From: DASZTU01 sp035493835
GTDB taxonomy: Bacteria; Pseudomonadota; Alphaproteobacteria; Rhizobiales; Devosiaceae
DNA length: 49,532 bases
Assembly: GCA_035493835.1 (NCBI GenBank)
Contig: DATJHO010000171.1
Coordinates: 1-49,532 of the forward strand
Direction: 5' to 3'
In this document: positions 23,522-32,099 of the stretch, in pieces
How positions within the stretch are numbered: position 1 is the first letter of the stretch
How the letters are laid out: each line of letters opens with the position of its first letter
Notes under the pieces: model-generated
Told to the model about the DNA's origin: nothing
The model's input: the letters and a program-made list of their open reading frames with translations, nothing else
The model's database searches: none
Translations under genes and position numbers: made by a program

Positions 23522-26500
23522 TTGCTTTCCGGTCTTTTCGTCAGCCGCCCGAATTTTGCGATCGTCATCGCGATCGTCATTACGCTAGCGGGGTTGATCG
23601 CGCTCTCGGTCATCCCGGTCGCTCAATACCCGCAACTTTTGCCGCCTCAAATCACGATTTCGGCGACCTATCCCGGGGCCAGCGCCGATACGATCGCCAA
23701 GACGATCGGCGAGCCGATCGAGGTGCAGGTGAACGGCGTGCCCGGCATGGTCTACATGCAGAGCGCGAGCGCCAGCGCGGGGACCTACAGCCTGACGATC
23801 ACCTTCGCGCCCGGCACCGATCCGAACATCGATCAGGTCAATGTGCAGAACCGGGTTCAACTGGCGCTGCCGCAACTGCCGACCGAGGTGCAGCAGGAAG
23901 GCCTGACAGTCCGCGCGGCCTCGAGCAATTTTGTTCTCGCGGTCAATCTCTACTCCGAGAACAACAGGTATGATCAGATTTACCTGTCCAATTACACCTA
24001 CATTCACCTTCAGCAGCTGATCGACCGTGTCCCGGGCGTAGGTCTCACCACCATCCTCGGCCAACGCCAATATGCGATGCGCGTTTGGCTAAATCCGGTA
24101 AAACTGACCGCGCTTGGCCTCGGCCCGACGGACGTCATGACGGCCATCGAAGGGCAGAACATCCAGGTCGCTGCGGGGCAGATCGGCGCGCCGCCGGTAA
24201 GCGGCAACCAACAGCAGCAGCTCACGATCCTCGCCGAGGGGCGCTTGAGTAGCGTCTCCGACTTTGAAAACATAGTGGTACGCACCAACCCGGACGGGGG
24301 CGTCGTGCGCATTGGTGACGTGGCGCGGGTCGAGCTCGGCGCGCAAGCCTACAATAACTCGTCCGCGCTCGATGGCTCACCATCGGCGACGCTCGCGATC
24401 TACCAGACGCCCGACGCCAATGCCTTGCAGGTGTCGACCGCTGTCAATGCGGAGATGCAACAGCTTTCCCAGCACTTTCCGCCCGGTCTGAAATACGCGG
24501 TCGTTTACAACGGGACTAATTTCGTCACCGCCAGCATCACGGAAATCACTCATACTCTGGCCATCACCCTCGTGCTGGTGATCCTGGTGGTGTTCATGTT
24601 CCTCCAGGACTGGCGCGCCACATTGATCCCGGCGATCGCCATTCCTGTGTCGCTGATCGGCGTCTTCGCCGTGCTTTACGTGCTCGGCTATTCGATGAAC
24701 ACGGTCAACCTGTTCGCGATTGTCCTGGCGATCACGCTGGTCGTCGATGACGCAATCGTTGTGGTCGAGAACGTCACGCGCAATCTGGAAGAGCATCCAG
24801 AGCTGACGGTACCGCAGGCGACCTTGCGGGCCATGCAGGAAGTGTCTGCGCCGATCATCGCAACCACACTGGTGCTCGTCGCCGTTTTTGCGCCGGTCGG
24901 CTTCGTCAGCGGGTTGACGGGCGCGCTCTACCGGCAGTTTGCCGTGACGATATCGGTGTCCGTCCTCATCTCGGGCATCAATGCACTGACGCTGAGCCCG
25001 GCGCTTTGTGCCTTGATCTTGCGTCACCCGAAAAAGGTGCAGTTCTTCGTTTTCCGCTGGTTCAATACCCTCTTCGACTTTCTGCGTGACGGCTATGTGA
25101 GCGTCGTGAGCTTCCTTGGACGATGGCTGATCGTGGGCATCGTCGGTATTATCCTGGCGTTCGGCGCCACCTACATGCTTTTCGTGAAGACTCCAGGCGC
25201 CTTCTTGCCGGAGGAGGATCAAGGCTATTTCTACGTCTCCATACATGGGCCGAGCGGGGCTTCGCTGGAACGCACGCAGGCGATCGTTCAGCAGGTCGGC
25301 CAGCTCATGCACCGGACGCCCGGGGTCGCGCACACGCTCGAACTGAGCGGCTTCAGCATCATCGCGGGGCAGGGCCCGGAATACGGCTCACTGATCGTCA
25401 TCATGAAGCCTTGGGACCAACGCGACGCAAGCCAGTCGGTCAGCGCGGTGATCGCCAAGATACAGCCTGCTCTCAATGCCATTCCGACGGCTGAAGTCAC
25501 GAGCGTCAACCCTCCCGCCATTCCCGGCATCAGCTCGGCTGGTGGCGTCAATTTCGTGCTCGAGGCGCAGGGTGGGCAGAACACTCAACAACTTGCGTCG
25601 GTGATCCGCGCCTTCGTTTTTGCCGCAAATCAGAATCCCAACCTGCATTCGGTGTTCACGGCCTTTTCGGCGGACGTGCCACAGTTGCAGGTGCATGTGG
25701 ACACGGCCCGGGCGGCGCTCAGCGGCGTTACCCCGGCCGAGATCTACGCTACGCTGCAAGCCAATCTCGGCGGCCAGTTCGTCAATGATTTCAACTACCA
25801 GAATTTCATTTTCCAGGTCATCGTGGAAGCCGACGCCCAGTTCCGCGCGACAACTGCCGCCATCAGCGAACTCTATGTGCCCAATAGCACCGGCGGCCAG
25901 GTTCCGCTCTCGAGCCTTGTGACCGTTACCCCGATCCAGGGCACGGACCTCGCAACCACCTACAATCTTTACCCGGCGGCGGTGATCAACGGGGCCGCTG
26001 CGCCCGGCGCGAGTTCCAGCCAGGCGATGGCAGCAATGGAAGACGTCGCCAAGACCTCTCTCCCGAGCGGCTACGGCTACGAATGGACCGGTCTTTCCTA
26101 TCAGGAGCTCCAGGCGGCTGGACAGGAGGGGGGCGCATTCATGTACGCCCTCATTTTCTCCTTCCTGTTCCTGGTAGCGCTTTATGAAAGCTGGACCCTG
26201 CCGCTGGCGGTCATGGTGCCGGTCGTCTTTGCCGTGATCGGCGGCCTGGCAGCTATTGGCCTGCGTGGGATCCCGCTCGATGTCTACGGTCAGATCGGCT
26301 TGGTGCTGTTGATCGGGCTCGCCGCCAAGAACGCCATTCTGATCGTCTCCTTCTCGCAGGAGCGCCGGAAAGAGGACCAGAGTACGGTGCGCGAAGCTGC
26401 CGAAAACGGCGCCCGAGCCCGCTATCGCCCGGTGATGATGACAGCCCTGGCCTTTATCATCGGGGTTGTTCCGCTCGTCATCGCTACGGGGGCAGGGGCC

Positions 26501-26653
26501 GGAGCCCGGCAGTCGATCGGCACGACCGTGTTCGGGGGAATGGTGGTTGCGACCCTTCTCGGTGTTCTGTTCGTGCCGGTCATGTACATCGTCTTCGAAG
26601 GGTTTGGGGGCGGTGTTCGGCGGCTGTTCAAACGCCGCGGCAAACAGGTGTAA
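23522..26653 (+). CDS. RND family multidrug efflux pump, inner-membrane subunit (AcrB/MexB type)
   Basis: A 1043-residue pump, normal family length. The TTG start at 23522 gives the usual opening (LFVSRPNFAIVIAIVITLAG). The proton relay is present: D409-D410 in LVVDDAIVVVEN (transmembrane helix 4) and the Lys in GLAAKNAILIV (helix 10). The periplasmic porter domains include the repeated VPGV and QPALNAIP segments, and the HAE1-type ending GTTVFGGMVVATLLGVLFVPVMYI is intact. It forms a two-gene operon with the adaptor. No outer-membrane factor follows, so it must borrow a TolC-like channel encoded elsewhere. Substrates are probably hydrophobic compounds. Confidence 0.93.
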   Translation: MLSGLFVSRPNFAIVIAIVITLAGLIALSVIPVAQYPQLLPPQITISATYPGASADTIAKTIGEPIEVQVNGVPGMVYMQSASASAGTYSLTITFAPGTDPNIDQVNVQNRVQLALPQLPTEVQQEGLTVRAASSNFVLAVNLYSENNRYDQIYLSNYTYIHLQQLIDRVPGVGLTTILGQRQYAMRVWLNPVKLTALGLGPTDVMTAIEGQNIQVAAGQIGAPPVSGNQQQQLTILAEGRLSSVSDFENIVVRTNPDGGVVRIGDVARVELGAQAYNNSSALDGSPSATLAIYQTPDANALQVSTAVNAEMQQLSQHFPPGLKYAVVYNGTNFVTASITEITHTLAITLVLVILVVFMFLQDWRATLIPAIAIPVSLIGVFAVLYVLGYSMNTVNLFAIVLAITLVVDDAIVVVENVTRNLEEHPELTVPQATLRAMQEVSAPIIATTLVLVAVFAPVGFVSGLTGALYRQFAVTISVSVLISGINALTLSPALCALILRHPKKVQFFVFRWFNTLFDFLRDGYVSVVSFLGRWLIVGIVGIILAFGATYMLFVKTPGAFLPEEDQGYFYVSIHGPSGASLERTQAIVQQVGQLMHRTPGVAHTLELSGFSIIAGQGPEYGSLIVIMKPWDQRDASQSVSAVIAKIQPALNAIPTAEVTSVNPPAIPGISSAGGVNFVLEAQGGQNTQQLASVIRAFVFAANQNPNLHSVFTAFSADVPQLQVHVDTARAALSGVTPAEIYATLQANLGGQFVNDFNYQNFIFQVIVEADAQFRATTAAISELYVPNSTGGQVPLSSLVTVTPIQGTDLATTYNLYPAAVINGAAAPGASSSQAMAAMEDVAKTSLPSGYGYEWTGLSYQELQAAGQEGGAFMYALIFSFLFLVALYESWTLPLAVMVPVVFAVIGGLAAIGLRGIPLDVYGQIGLVLLIGLAAKNAILIVSFSQERRKEDQSTVREAAENGARARYRPVMMTALAFIIGVVPLVIATGAGAGARQSIGTTVFGGMVVATLLGVLFVPVMYIVFEGFGGGVRRLFKRRGKQV

Positions 26654-26861
26654 GTTTTCGCGAGGTTCTCGACCTGGTGCGACTGCTACGCCAGCCAACC
26701 TTTGGCTTCGACGAGATCGAGGCCTGCAGATCACAGGTCGGGTCAGCAGAAACACCTTACGCCGCCGGGCGAACCCAGTTGCCTCAGGCCTCGGCGGCGG
26801 CTATCAACGGATAGCCGCTTGCCACCCCGGCGCCGCCAGCGCCCAAACCCAGCTCAGGTCG

Positions 26862-28109
26862 ATGAACGAGCCAATCCGCAACTGGGCGGGGAACATCACC
26901 TACGCCACGAAATCCGTCCACACCCCGCGGACCGTGGCCGAGGTCCAGGATATCGTCCGTGATGCCCGCAAAGCGCGCGCCCTCGGCTCGCGTCACTCGT
27001 TCAATCGCATCGCCGATACGGACGAAGACCTGATCTCGTTGCAGCACCTCAATCGGGTCGTGAGCCTCGACAAAGCCGCCCGTACCGTCACGGTCGAGGG
27101 CGGAATCACCTATGGCCAGCTGTGTCCCCTGCTCGACGCGGAGGGTTTTGCGCTCCACAATCTTGCGTCCTTGCCGCACATCTCGGTTGTTGGCGCCTGC
27201 ACGACCGCGACGCATGGCTCGGGCAATACGAACATGAACCTCGCCGCGGCGGTCTCAAGCCTCGAGATCGTCACCGCGAGCGGCGAAATAGTGACGCTCT
27301 CCCGCGGAGAGCCGGACTTTGAGGGCGCTGTTGTGGGGCTCGGCGGCCTCGGCATCGTCACGCGGACGACGCTGGACATCCTCCCCCGCTTCGAGGTGCG
27401 GCAGAACGTTTACGTCGATCTGCCCTTTTCGCAGTTGGTCGAGAACTTCGATGCCCTGACCTCGAGCGCCTATAGCGTCAGCGCCTTCACTCACTGGCGG
27501 GGTGACCATGTCGCCCAGGTCTGGCTCAAGAGCCTCGCCGATGCTCCTCACCCTGGAGGCGATTTTTTTGGAGCCCGTCCCGCCGATCGGCCCTACCACC
27601 CCATCGCTTCGATCGACCCCGCGCCGGCCACCGAACAGATGGGCGTCGCCGGACCATGGCATGAGCGTCTGCCGCATTTCCGGATGGCGTTCGTGCCGAG
27701 TGCCGGTGCGGAGCTCCAATCGGAATACTTTGTTCCGCGCACCGATGCCGCAGCCGCCTTGCAGGCACTGCGACTGATCCAGGACCAGATCGCGCCCCAC
27801 CTGCTGGTTTCTGAGATCCGCACGATCGCCGCCGACGGGTTCTGGATGAGCCCGGCTTACCGACAGGACAGCGTCGCTTTCCATTTCACCTGGAAACAGG
27901 ACTGGGCCGCCGTCAGCAAGGTGCTTCCGGTCATCGAGGCGCAACTCAACGTTTTCGGCACGCGCCCGCACTGGGGCAAGCTCTTCACCATGCCGGGGAG
28001 GGATGTCGAGGCGCGCTACGAGCGGCTCGCCGACTTCCGTGAGCTGCTTCGCCGCACGGATCCGGACGGCAAATTCCGCAACGCATTCCTCGATGCGTAC
28101 GTGTTCTGA
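26862..28109 (+). CDS. FAD-linked alditol oxidase-like enzyme (AldO/xylitol oxidase family)
   Basis: A 415-residue cytoplasmic flavoprotein. The opening NWAGNITYATKSVHTP closely matches Streptomyces alditol oxidase. H45 in LGSRHSFN corresponds to the covalent flavin-linking His (GSGHSFN in AldO). The PCMH-type FAD domain continues with TVEGGITYGQLCPLL, NLASLPHISVVGACTTATHG and VVGLGGLGIVTRTTLD; the C-terminal arabinono-lactone-oxidase-type domain ends with RPHWGKLFTM and GKFRNAFLDAYVF. These enzymes oxidise sugar alcohols with O2, giving the aldose and H2O2. The start at 26862 matches the family N-terminus although its ribosome binding site is weak. A catalase follows 1.8 kb downstream. Confidence 0.85.
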   Translation: MNEPIRNWAGNITYATKSVHTPRTVAEVQDIVRDARKARALGSRHSFNRIADTDEDLISLQHLNRVVSLDKAARTVTVEGGITYGQLCPLLDAEGFALHNLASLPHISVVGACTTATHGSGNTNMNLAAAVSSLEIVTASGEIVTLSRGEPDFEGAVVGLGGLGIVTRTTLDILPRFEVRQNVYVDLPFSQLVENFDALTSSAYSVSAFTHWRGDHVAQVWLKSLADAPHPGGDFFGARPADRPYHPIASIDPAPATEQMGVAGPWHERLPHFRMAFVPSAGAELQSEYFVPRTDAAAALQALRLIQDQIAPHLLVSEIRTIAADGFWMSPAYRQDSVAFHFTWKQDWAAVSKVLPVIEAQLNVFGTRPHWGKLFTMPGRDVEARYERLADFRELLRRTDPDGKFRNAFLDAYVF

Positions 28110-28165
28110 CGCGCGGACCGGCCGCCCCCGTCACGTCAGCGTTGCCGCATTCGCGCCCAGCGGTT

Positions 28166-29155
28166 TCAGGCAGCGATCCGTGCGAAGCGCTTGCGGTACT
28201 CGGCGGGGGTGACCCCGACGTGGCGCGCGAAGGCGCGGCGCAGCGTATCTGCATCGGCAAAGCCGCACAGCGCCGCAACCTGCTTGGGCGCTTCACCCAA
28301 CTCCAGAAATCGCCGCGCGGCGCTCACCCGTGCCTCTTCGACCCAACTCGCCGGCGTGATCCCGACCTCGCTGCGGAATAGCCGAGCGAAGTGCCGCGGA
28401 CTGAGATCGAGCCGTTCCGCCAGGCTTGCAACGCTGTGATCGAGCGCCGGATTGGCAACGACCCACCGCTGCAACTCCTGCAGTGCTGCCCGCCCGGCCG
28501 GGACAGCCTCTCCCTTGCGGCTGAATTGCAGCTGTCCGCCGGGGCGCTTGAAGAACATGACCAATTGCCCGGCGACCCGCACGGCGATCTCGTGCCCGAG
28601 ATCCTCCTCCACCAGCGCCAGCGCCAGATCGAGCCCGGCCGTCACCCCCGCGGCTGTGCGGACTGCCCCGTCGGCGATGTGGATCGCGTCCGGATCCACG
28701 GTGACCGAGGGATAGCGGCGCGCCAGTTCCTCGGCGACGGCCCAGTGCGTCGTCACCCGTCGACCATCCAAAAGGCCGGCCTCGGCCAGGAAAAAAGCGC
28801 CGCTGCAAACCGATCCGAGCCGTCGCACCCGTGCCGCACGTCGGCTCAACCACGCGACTACCTCGCCGCCCGCGGGCAGGTCGACCGCATTGGGGCGGCC
28901 GGCGATCAGCAGCGTGTCCAGCTCCATCTCGGCGTCCACGCCGATGACGCGATCCGGTAACAACCGCACGCCGGACGAGCTGGCGATGGCGCCTGGCGCG
29001 GCCGCGACTACCATTACGTCGTAGTGCCCGTAACCAGCCTGGGCATTCGCTTCGGCGAACACGTCGAGCGGCCCGGCCACATCGAGCAATTGCACGCCTC
29101 CCAACGCCACAATGGCGATCGCTTTCGCTTTCCTTCGCATCCCACGTCCGTTCAT
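28166..29155 (-). CDS. GlxA-type transcriptional regulator (DJ-1/PfpI domain plus AraC HTH)
   Basis: About 329 residues. The N-terminal DJ-1/PfpI-like domain spans about residues 10-180 (AIVALGGVQLLDVAGPLDVFAEANAQAG, with the conserved elbow Cys in GSVCSGAFFLAEAGLL). The C-terminal AraC/XylS domain has two helix-turn-helix units (SVASLAERLDLSPRHFARLF and KQVAALCGFADADTLRRAF) and ends at HVGVTPAEYRKRF. A second ATG at 29140 is an equally plausible start. It is divergent from the HD-domain gene with a 96-base shared promoter region, so that gene is its most likely target. Confidence 0.88.
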   Translation of the reverse strand: MNGRGMRRKAKAIAIVALGGVQLLDVAGPLDVFAEANAQAGYGHYDVMVVAAAPGAIASSSGVRLLPDRVIGVDAEMELDTLLIAGRPNAVDLPAGGEVVAWLSRRAARVRRLGSVCSGAFFLAEAGLLDGRRVTTHWAVAEELARRYPSVTVDPDAIHIADGAVRTAAGVTAGLDLALALVEEDLGHEIAVRVAGQLVMFFKRPGGQLQFSRKGEAVPAGRAALQELQRWVVANPALDHSVASLAERLDLSPRHFARLFRSEVGITPASWVEEARVSAARRFLELGEAPKQVAALCGFADADTLRRAFARHVGVTPAEYRKRFARIAA

Positions 29156-29251
29156 GCCGGGTTATGTCCGTATTTGCCGTATCAAGGCATTTGCAGACAA
29201 CGTTAGCCTTCTCATAAGCTGTAGACCAGCGAAAAAAACCAGGAGCAATTC

Positions 29252-29893
29252 ATGAACCCCTCGATCGACGGCATCCGCATCCCGGACAGCAAGCTTGCCC
29301 GCGAGATCACCGAGTTGGTGCGCGATACCGAGTCGGATTTGCTGTTCCACCACTCCAGCCGTGTCTTCTATTTTGGCGCGCTGGCGGGACAGCATCGCGG
29401 GCTGAGCTTCGATGCCGAGCTGCTCTATGCCGGCGCGATGTTCCACGACATGGGCCTCACCCATCGGCACAGCAGCCAAACCGAGCGCTTCGAAGTCGAC
29501 GGCGCCAACGCCGCCCGCGATTTTCTGCGCGGCCACGGCATCGCCCAAGCCGACCTCGATACCGTCTGGACCGCCATTGCCCTGCACACCACACCGGGCA
29601 TTCCGCAGCACATGCATCCCGTCGTGGCGCTGGTGACGGCGGGGGTAGAGATGGACGTCCTCGGCCTCACCTACTCGGAATACAGCGATGCCGAGCGCGA
29701 GGCCGTAGTCCACGCTCACCCGCGCCCGGAGCAGTTCAAGGAAGACATCATTCAGGCGTTCTATGACGGCATCAAGCACAAGCCGGACACCACCTTCGGC
29801 AACGTCAAGGCCGACGTCATCGCCGATAAGGAGCCGCACTTTCACCGCGGTAACTTCTGCAGCGTGATCCGCAGTTCCGCCTGGCGCGGCTGA
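29252..29893 (+). CDS. HD-domain phosphohydrolase-like protein
   Basis: A 213-residue soluble protein. The metal-binding HD pattern is visible: HHSSRVFYFGALAG (first His), AGAMFHDMGLT (the His-Asp pair), and later His residues in AIALHTTPGIPQHMHPVVALV. The overall layout resembles the small HD hydrolases annotated as cyanamide-hydratase-like. CAGGAG precedes the ATG. It is divergent from the GlxA-type regulator, a pairing often seen with this HD subfamily. The catalase follows 62 bases downstream and may be cotranscribed. The substrate is not known. Confidence 0.8.
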   Translation: MNPSIDGIRIPDSKLAREITELVRDTESDLLFHHSSRVFYFGALAGQHRGLSFDAELLYAGAMFHDMGLTHRHSSQTERFEVDGANAARDFLRGHGIAQADLDTVWTAIALHTTPGIPQHMHPVVALVTAGVEMDVLGLTYSEYSDAEREAVVHAHPRPEQFKEDIIQAFYDGIKHKPDTTFGNVKADVIADKEPHFHRGNFCSVIRSSAWRG

Positions 29894-29955
29894 CGCCTCG
29901 ACAGTGCATTCGTTGCCTGCCGCCAGGGTAGGTAATATTATACAAGGACCACAAA

Positions 29956-31416
29956 TTGACTGAAAAACCGCCGCACCTGACCCACGCCACCGGCGCCCCC
30001 GTCAGCGACAATCTCAACATCCAGACCGCCGGCCGCCGCGGCCCCGCCCTGCTCCAGGACATCTGGCTGATCGAAAAGCTCGCCCATTTCGACCGCGAAG
30101 TGATCCCCGAGCGCCGCATGCACGCCAAGGGCTCGGGCGCCTTTGGTACCTTTACCACGACGCACGACATCACCCGCTTCACCAAGGCCAGGATCTTCGC
30201 CGAGATCGGCAAAGAGACGCCTATGTTCGCCCGCTTCTCGACCGTCGCCGGTGAGCGCGGCGCGGCGGATGCCGAGCGCGACATCCGCGGCTTCGCCCTC
30301 AAATTCTATACCGAGGAAGGCAACTGGGACGTGGTGGGCAACAACACCCCGGTGTTCTTCTTCCGCGATCCGCTACGGTTCCCGGACCTCAACCATGCCA
30401 TCAAGCGCGACCCGCGCACCGGCATGCGCAGCGCCGACAACAACTGGGATTTCTGGACGCTGCTGCCGGAGGCGCTGCATCAGGTCACGATCGTCATGAG
30501 CGAGCGCGGCATCCCCAAGAGCTATCGCCAAATGCACGGCTTTGGCAGCCACACCTACAGCTTCATCAATGCCGACAATGAGCGGACCTGGGTGAAATTC
30601 CACTTCCGGAGCCAGCAGGGCGTCGAGAACCTGACCGACGCCGAGGCGGAAGCGCTGGTGGGCAAGGACCGCGAGACGCACCAGCGCGATCTGTTCGAAA
30701 GCATCGAGCGTGGCGCGTTTCCGCGCTGGACGCTGCTCATCCAGGTGATGACCGACGCGCAGGCGAAGGCGTTCCCGTTCAACCCGTTCGACTTGACCAA
30801 GGTCTGGCCCAAGGCGGATTTCCCCCTCATCGAGGTCGGTTTCTTCGAGCTGAACCGCAACCCCGAAAACGTCTTCGCCGAGGTCGAGCAGGCCGCCTTC
30901 TCGCCGGCCAATGTCGTGCCGGGCATCAGTTTTTCGCCCGACAAGATGCTGCAGGCGCGCCTCTTCTCCTACGGTGACACGCAGCGCTATCGGCTCGGGG
31001 TCAACTTCAACCACATCCCGGTCAACGCGCCCAAATGCCCGATCCATAGCTATCACCGTGATGGCGCCATGCGTACGGACGGCAATCTCGGCCGCACGCC
31101 GACCTATTTTCCGAACAGCCGCGGCGAATGGACCGACCAGCCCGATCTCAATGAGCCGCCGCTCGAGATCGACGGCGCCGCGGCGCACTGGGACCACCGG
31201 GAGGACGACGATCACTACCAGCAGCCCGGCGACCTGTTCCGCAAGATGAGCCCGGCGCAGCGGCAGACGCTGTTCGAGAACACCGCGCGCGCCGTGGGCG
31301 GGGCGGCCGTCCACATCCAGGAGCGGCATGTGGCCAATTGCGCCAAGGCCGATCCCGAATACGGCGCCGGCGTAGCGGCCGCGCTGGCACGCCTCGCCAC
31401 GGTCCGGTCCGCCTGA
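29956..31416 (+). CDS. katA: Monofunctional haem catalase (small-subunit type)
   Basis: A 486-residue catalase converting H2O2 to water and oxygen. The essential residues are visible: H56 in RRMHAKGSGAFG, N129 in VVGNNTPVFFFRD (73 residues later, as in bovine catalase), and the proximal haem ligand Y339 in RLFSYGDTQRYRLG. The length fits small-subunit clade 3 enzymes; there is no C-terminal flavodoxin-like domain. Translation appears to start at TTG 29956, since AAGGA lies seven bases upstream and the protein then opens with the family-typical TEKPPHLTHATGAP. It may protect against peroxide made by the upstream alditol-oxidase-like enzyme. Confidence 0.95.
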   Translation: MTEKPPHLTHATGAPVSDNLNIQTAGRRGPALLQDIWLIEKLAHFDREVIPERRMHAKGSGAFGTFTTTHDITRFTKARIFAEIGKETPMFARFSTVAGERGAADAERDIRGFALKFYTEEGNWDVVGNNTPVFFFRDPLRFPDLNHAIKRDPRTGMRSADNNWDFWTLLPEALHQVTIVMSERGIPKSYRQMHGFGSHTYSFINADNERTWVKFHFRSQQGVENLTDAEAEALVGKDRETHQRDLFESIERGAFPRWTLLIQVMTDAQAKAFPFNPFDLTKVWPKADFPLIEVGFFELNRNPENVFAEVEQAAFSPANVVPGISFSPDKMLQARLFSYGDTQRYRLGVNFNHIPVNAPKCPIHSYHRDGAMRTDGNLGRTPTYFPNSRGEWTDQPDLNEPPLEIDGAAAHWDHREDDDHYQQPGDLFRKMSPAQRQTLFENTARAVGGAAVHIQERHVANCAKADPEYGAGVAAALARLATVRSA

Positions 31417-31446
31417 CCAACCAGCAATCGGCGCAATGCCTGAAGA

Positions 31447-31479
31447 GATTGTAGCCCAGTGCTCAGCTGGGCTACAATC
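31447..31479. repeat. Perfect 13-bp inverted repeat downstream of catalase
   Basis: GATTGTAGCCCAG (31447-31459) and CTGGGCTACAATC (31467-31479) are perfect inverted copies separated by seven bases. The element begins 31 bases after the catalase stop and ends 87 bases before the MarR start. It could be a terminator, but there is no T run; a regulatory palindrome or mRNA-stabilising hairpin is also possible. A second, shorter dyad (ATCGAG-N6-CTCGAT, 31484-31501) follows. Confidence 0.6.
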
Positions 31480-31566
31480 GAGCATCGAGAGAGCGCTCGA
31501 TCGGCGGCCGGATGGTCCGGAACGACATCACAGTTCCGCCAGCTTGGATGCGCCAGGCGGGCAGGG

Positions 31567-31890
31567 ATGTTCGCGATCTATGAAACGCAGGCCGTGCTGG
31601 AGCGCGAACTGAAACGAGATCCCCGCTTTTCGGGCTATTCACACCACGAAAAGTTGCTGCTCGGCTACCTTGAGGAGCCAATGCGCATGGGGGAGATCGC
31701 CACCGCGCTCTGCTGCCTGCCGTCCAGTGTTACGGCGATCGTCGATCGGCTCGACGCGGCGGGACTTGTTAGCCGGGAGCCTGATCCAGACGACCGCCGG
31801 GCCAAGCGGCTGGCCCTTACGGCCGAGGGGCACAAGGTGCGGGCCATCATGATGGAAGCGTCCTCGGCGGTGTTTTCGGCGATGACGTGA
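31567..31890 (+). CDS. MarR-family regulator, short and possibly truncated
   Basis: The recognisable protein begins MFAIYETQAVLERELK and carries a complete winged-helix core: MRMGEIATALCCLPSSVTAIVDRLDAAGLV, then the wing with REPDPDDRRAKRLALT. It stops after 107 codons at EASSAVFSAMT, where MarR proteins usually continue for another dimerisation helix of 20-40 residues. The N-terminal helix is also short; upstream in-frame codons back to 31459 lack family character. Because a repeat-rich, decayed stretch begins right after its stop, a truncated remnant is as likely as a functional small regulator. Confidence 0.6.
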   Translation: MFAIYETQAVLERELKRDPRFSGYSHHEKLLLGYLEEPMRMGEIATALCCLPSSVTAIVDRLDAAGLVSREPDPDDRRAKRLALTAEGHKVRAIMMEASSAVFSAMT

Positions 31891-31941
31891 GTTGAGGCTG
31901 GATCTCGTTGGGGGGGCCTCTAGGAACTCGTGGGCGCCAGC

Positions 31942-32046
31942 TTTGCTGAGCAAAAACAGAGATTCCCGCATTCGCGGGAATGACGCCGTGAAAGTTTTGC
32001 GGTTCGCTCAGCAAACCCCCTCATTCCCGCGAAGGCGGGATCTCTG
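31942..32046. repeat. Nested inverted-repeat element (palindromic intergenic repeat pair)
   Basis: Two related palindromic units face each other. Unit A (31957-31983) starts CAGAGATTCCCGC and ends GCGGGAATGA; unit B (32021-32046) starts TCATTCCCGC and ends GGCGGGATCTCTG, the inverted copy of A with a few changes. Just outside A lies TTTGCTGAGC (31942-31951) and before B its exact inverse GCTCAGCAAA (32006-32015). Each unit folds by itself, with a CCCGC/GCGGG stem. This looks like a REP-type or miniature element, presumably present elsewhere in the genome. Confidence 0.65.
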
Positions 32047-32099
32047 TTGATTCAATAACCTGACCACTCCAGCTTGCCCAGAGGGCAGGGAGTGATCGG

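Noticed and set aside
26654..26861. Possible outer-membrane channel remnant after the RND pump (a GLGGGYQ string in one frame)
   Set aside because: A seven-residue resemblance to the end of NodT-type channels is not enough, and no other part of such a protein is visible.
28110..28165. Possible extra gene between the alditol oxidase and the GlxA-type regulator
   Set aside because: The gap is 56 bases and the two genes converge; only a transcription end can be there.
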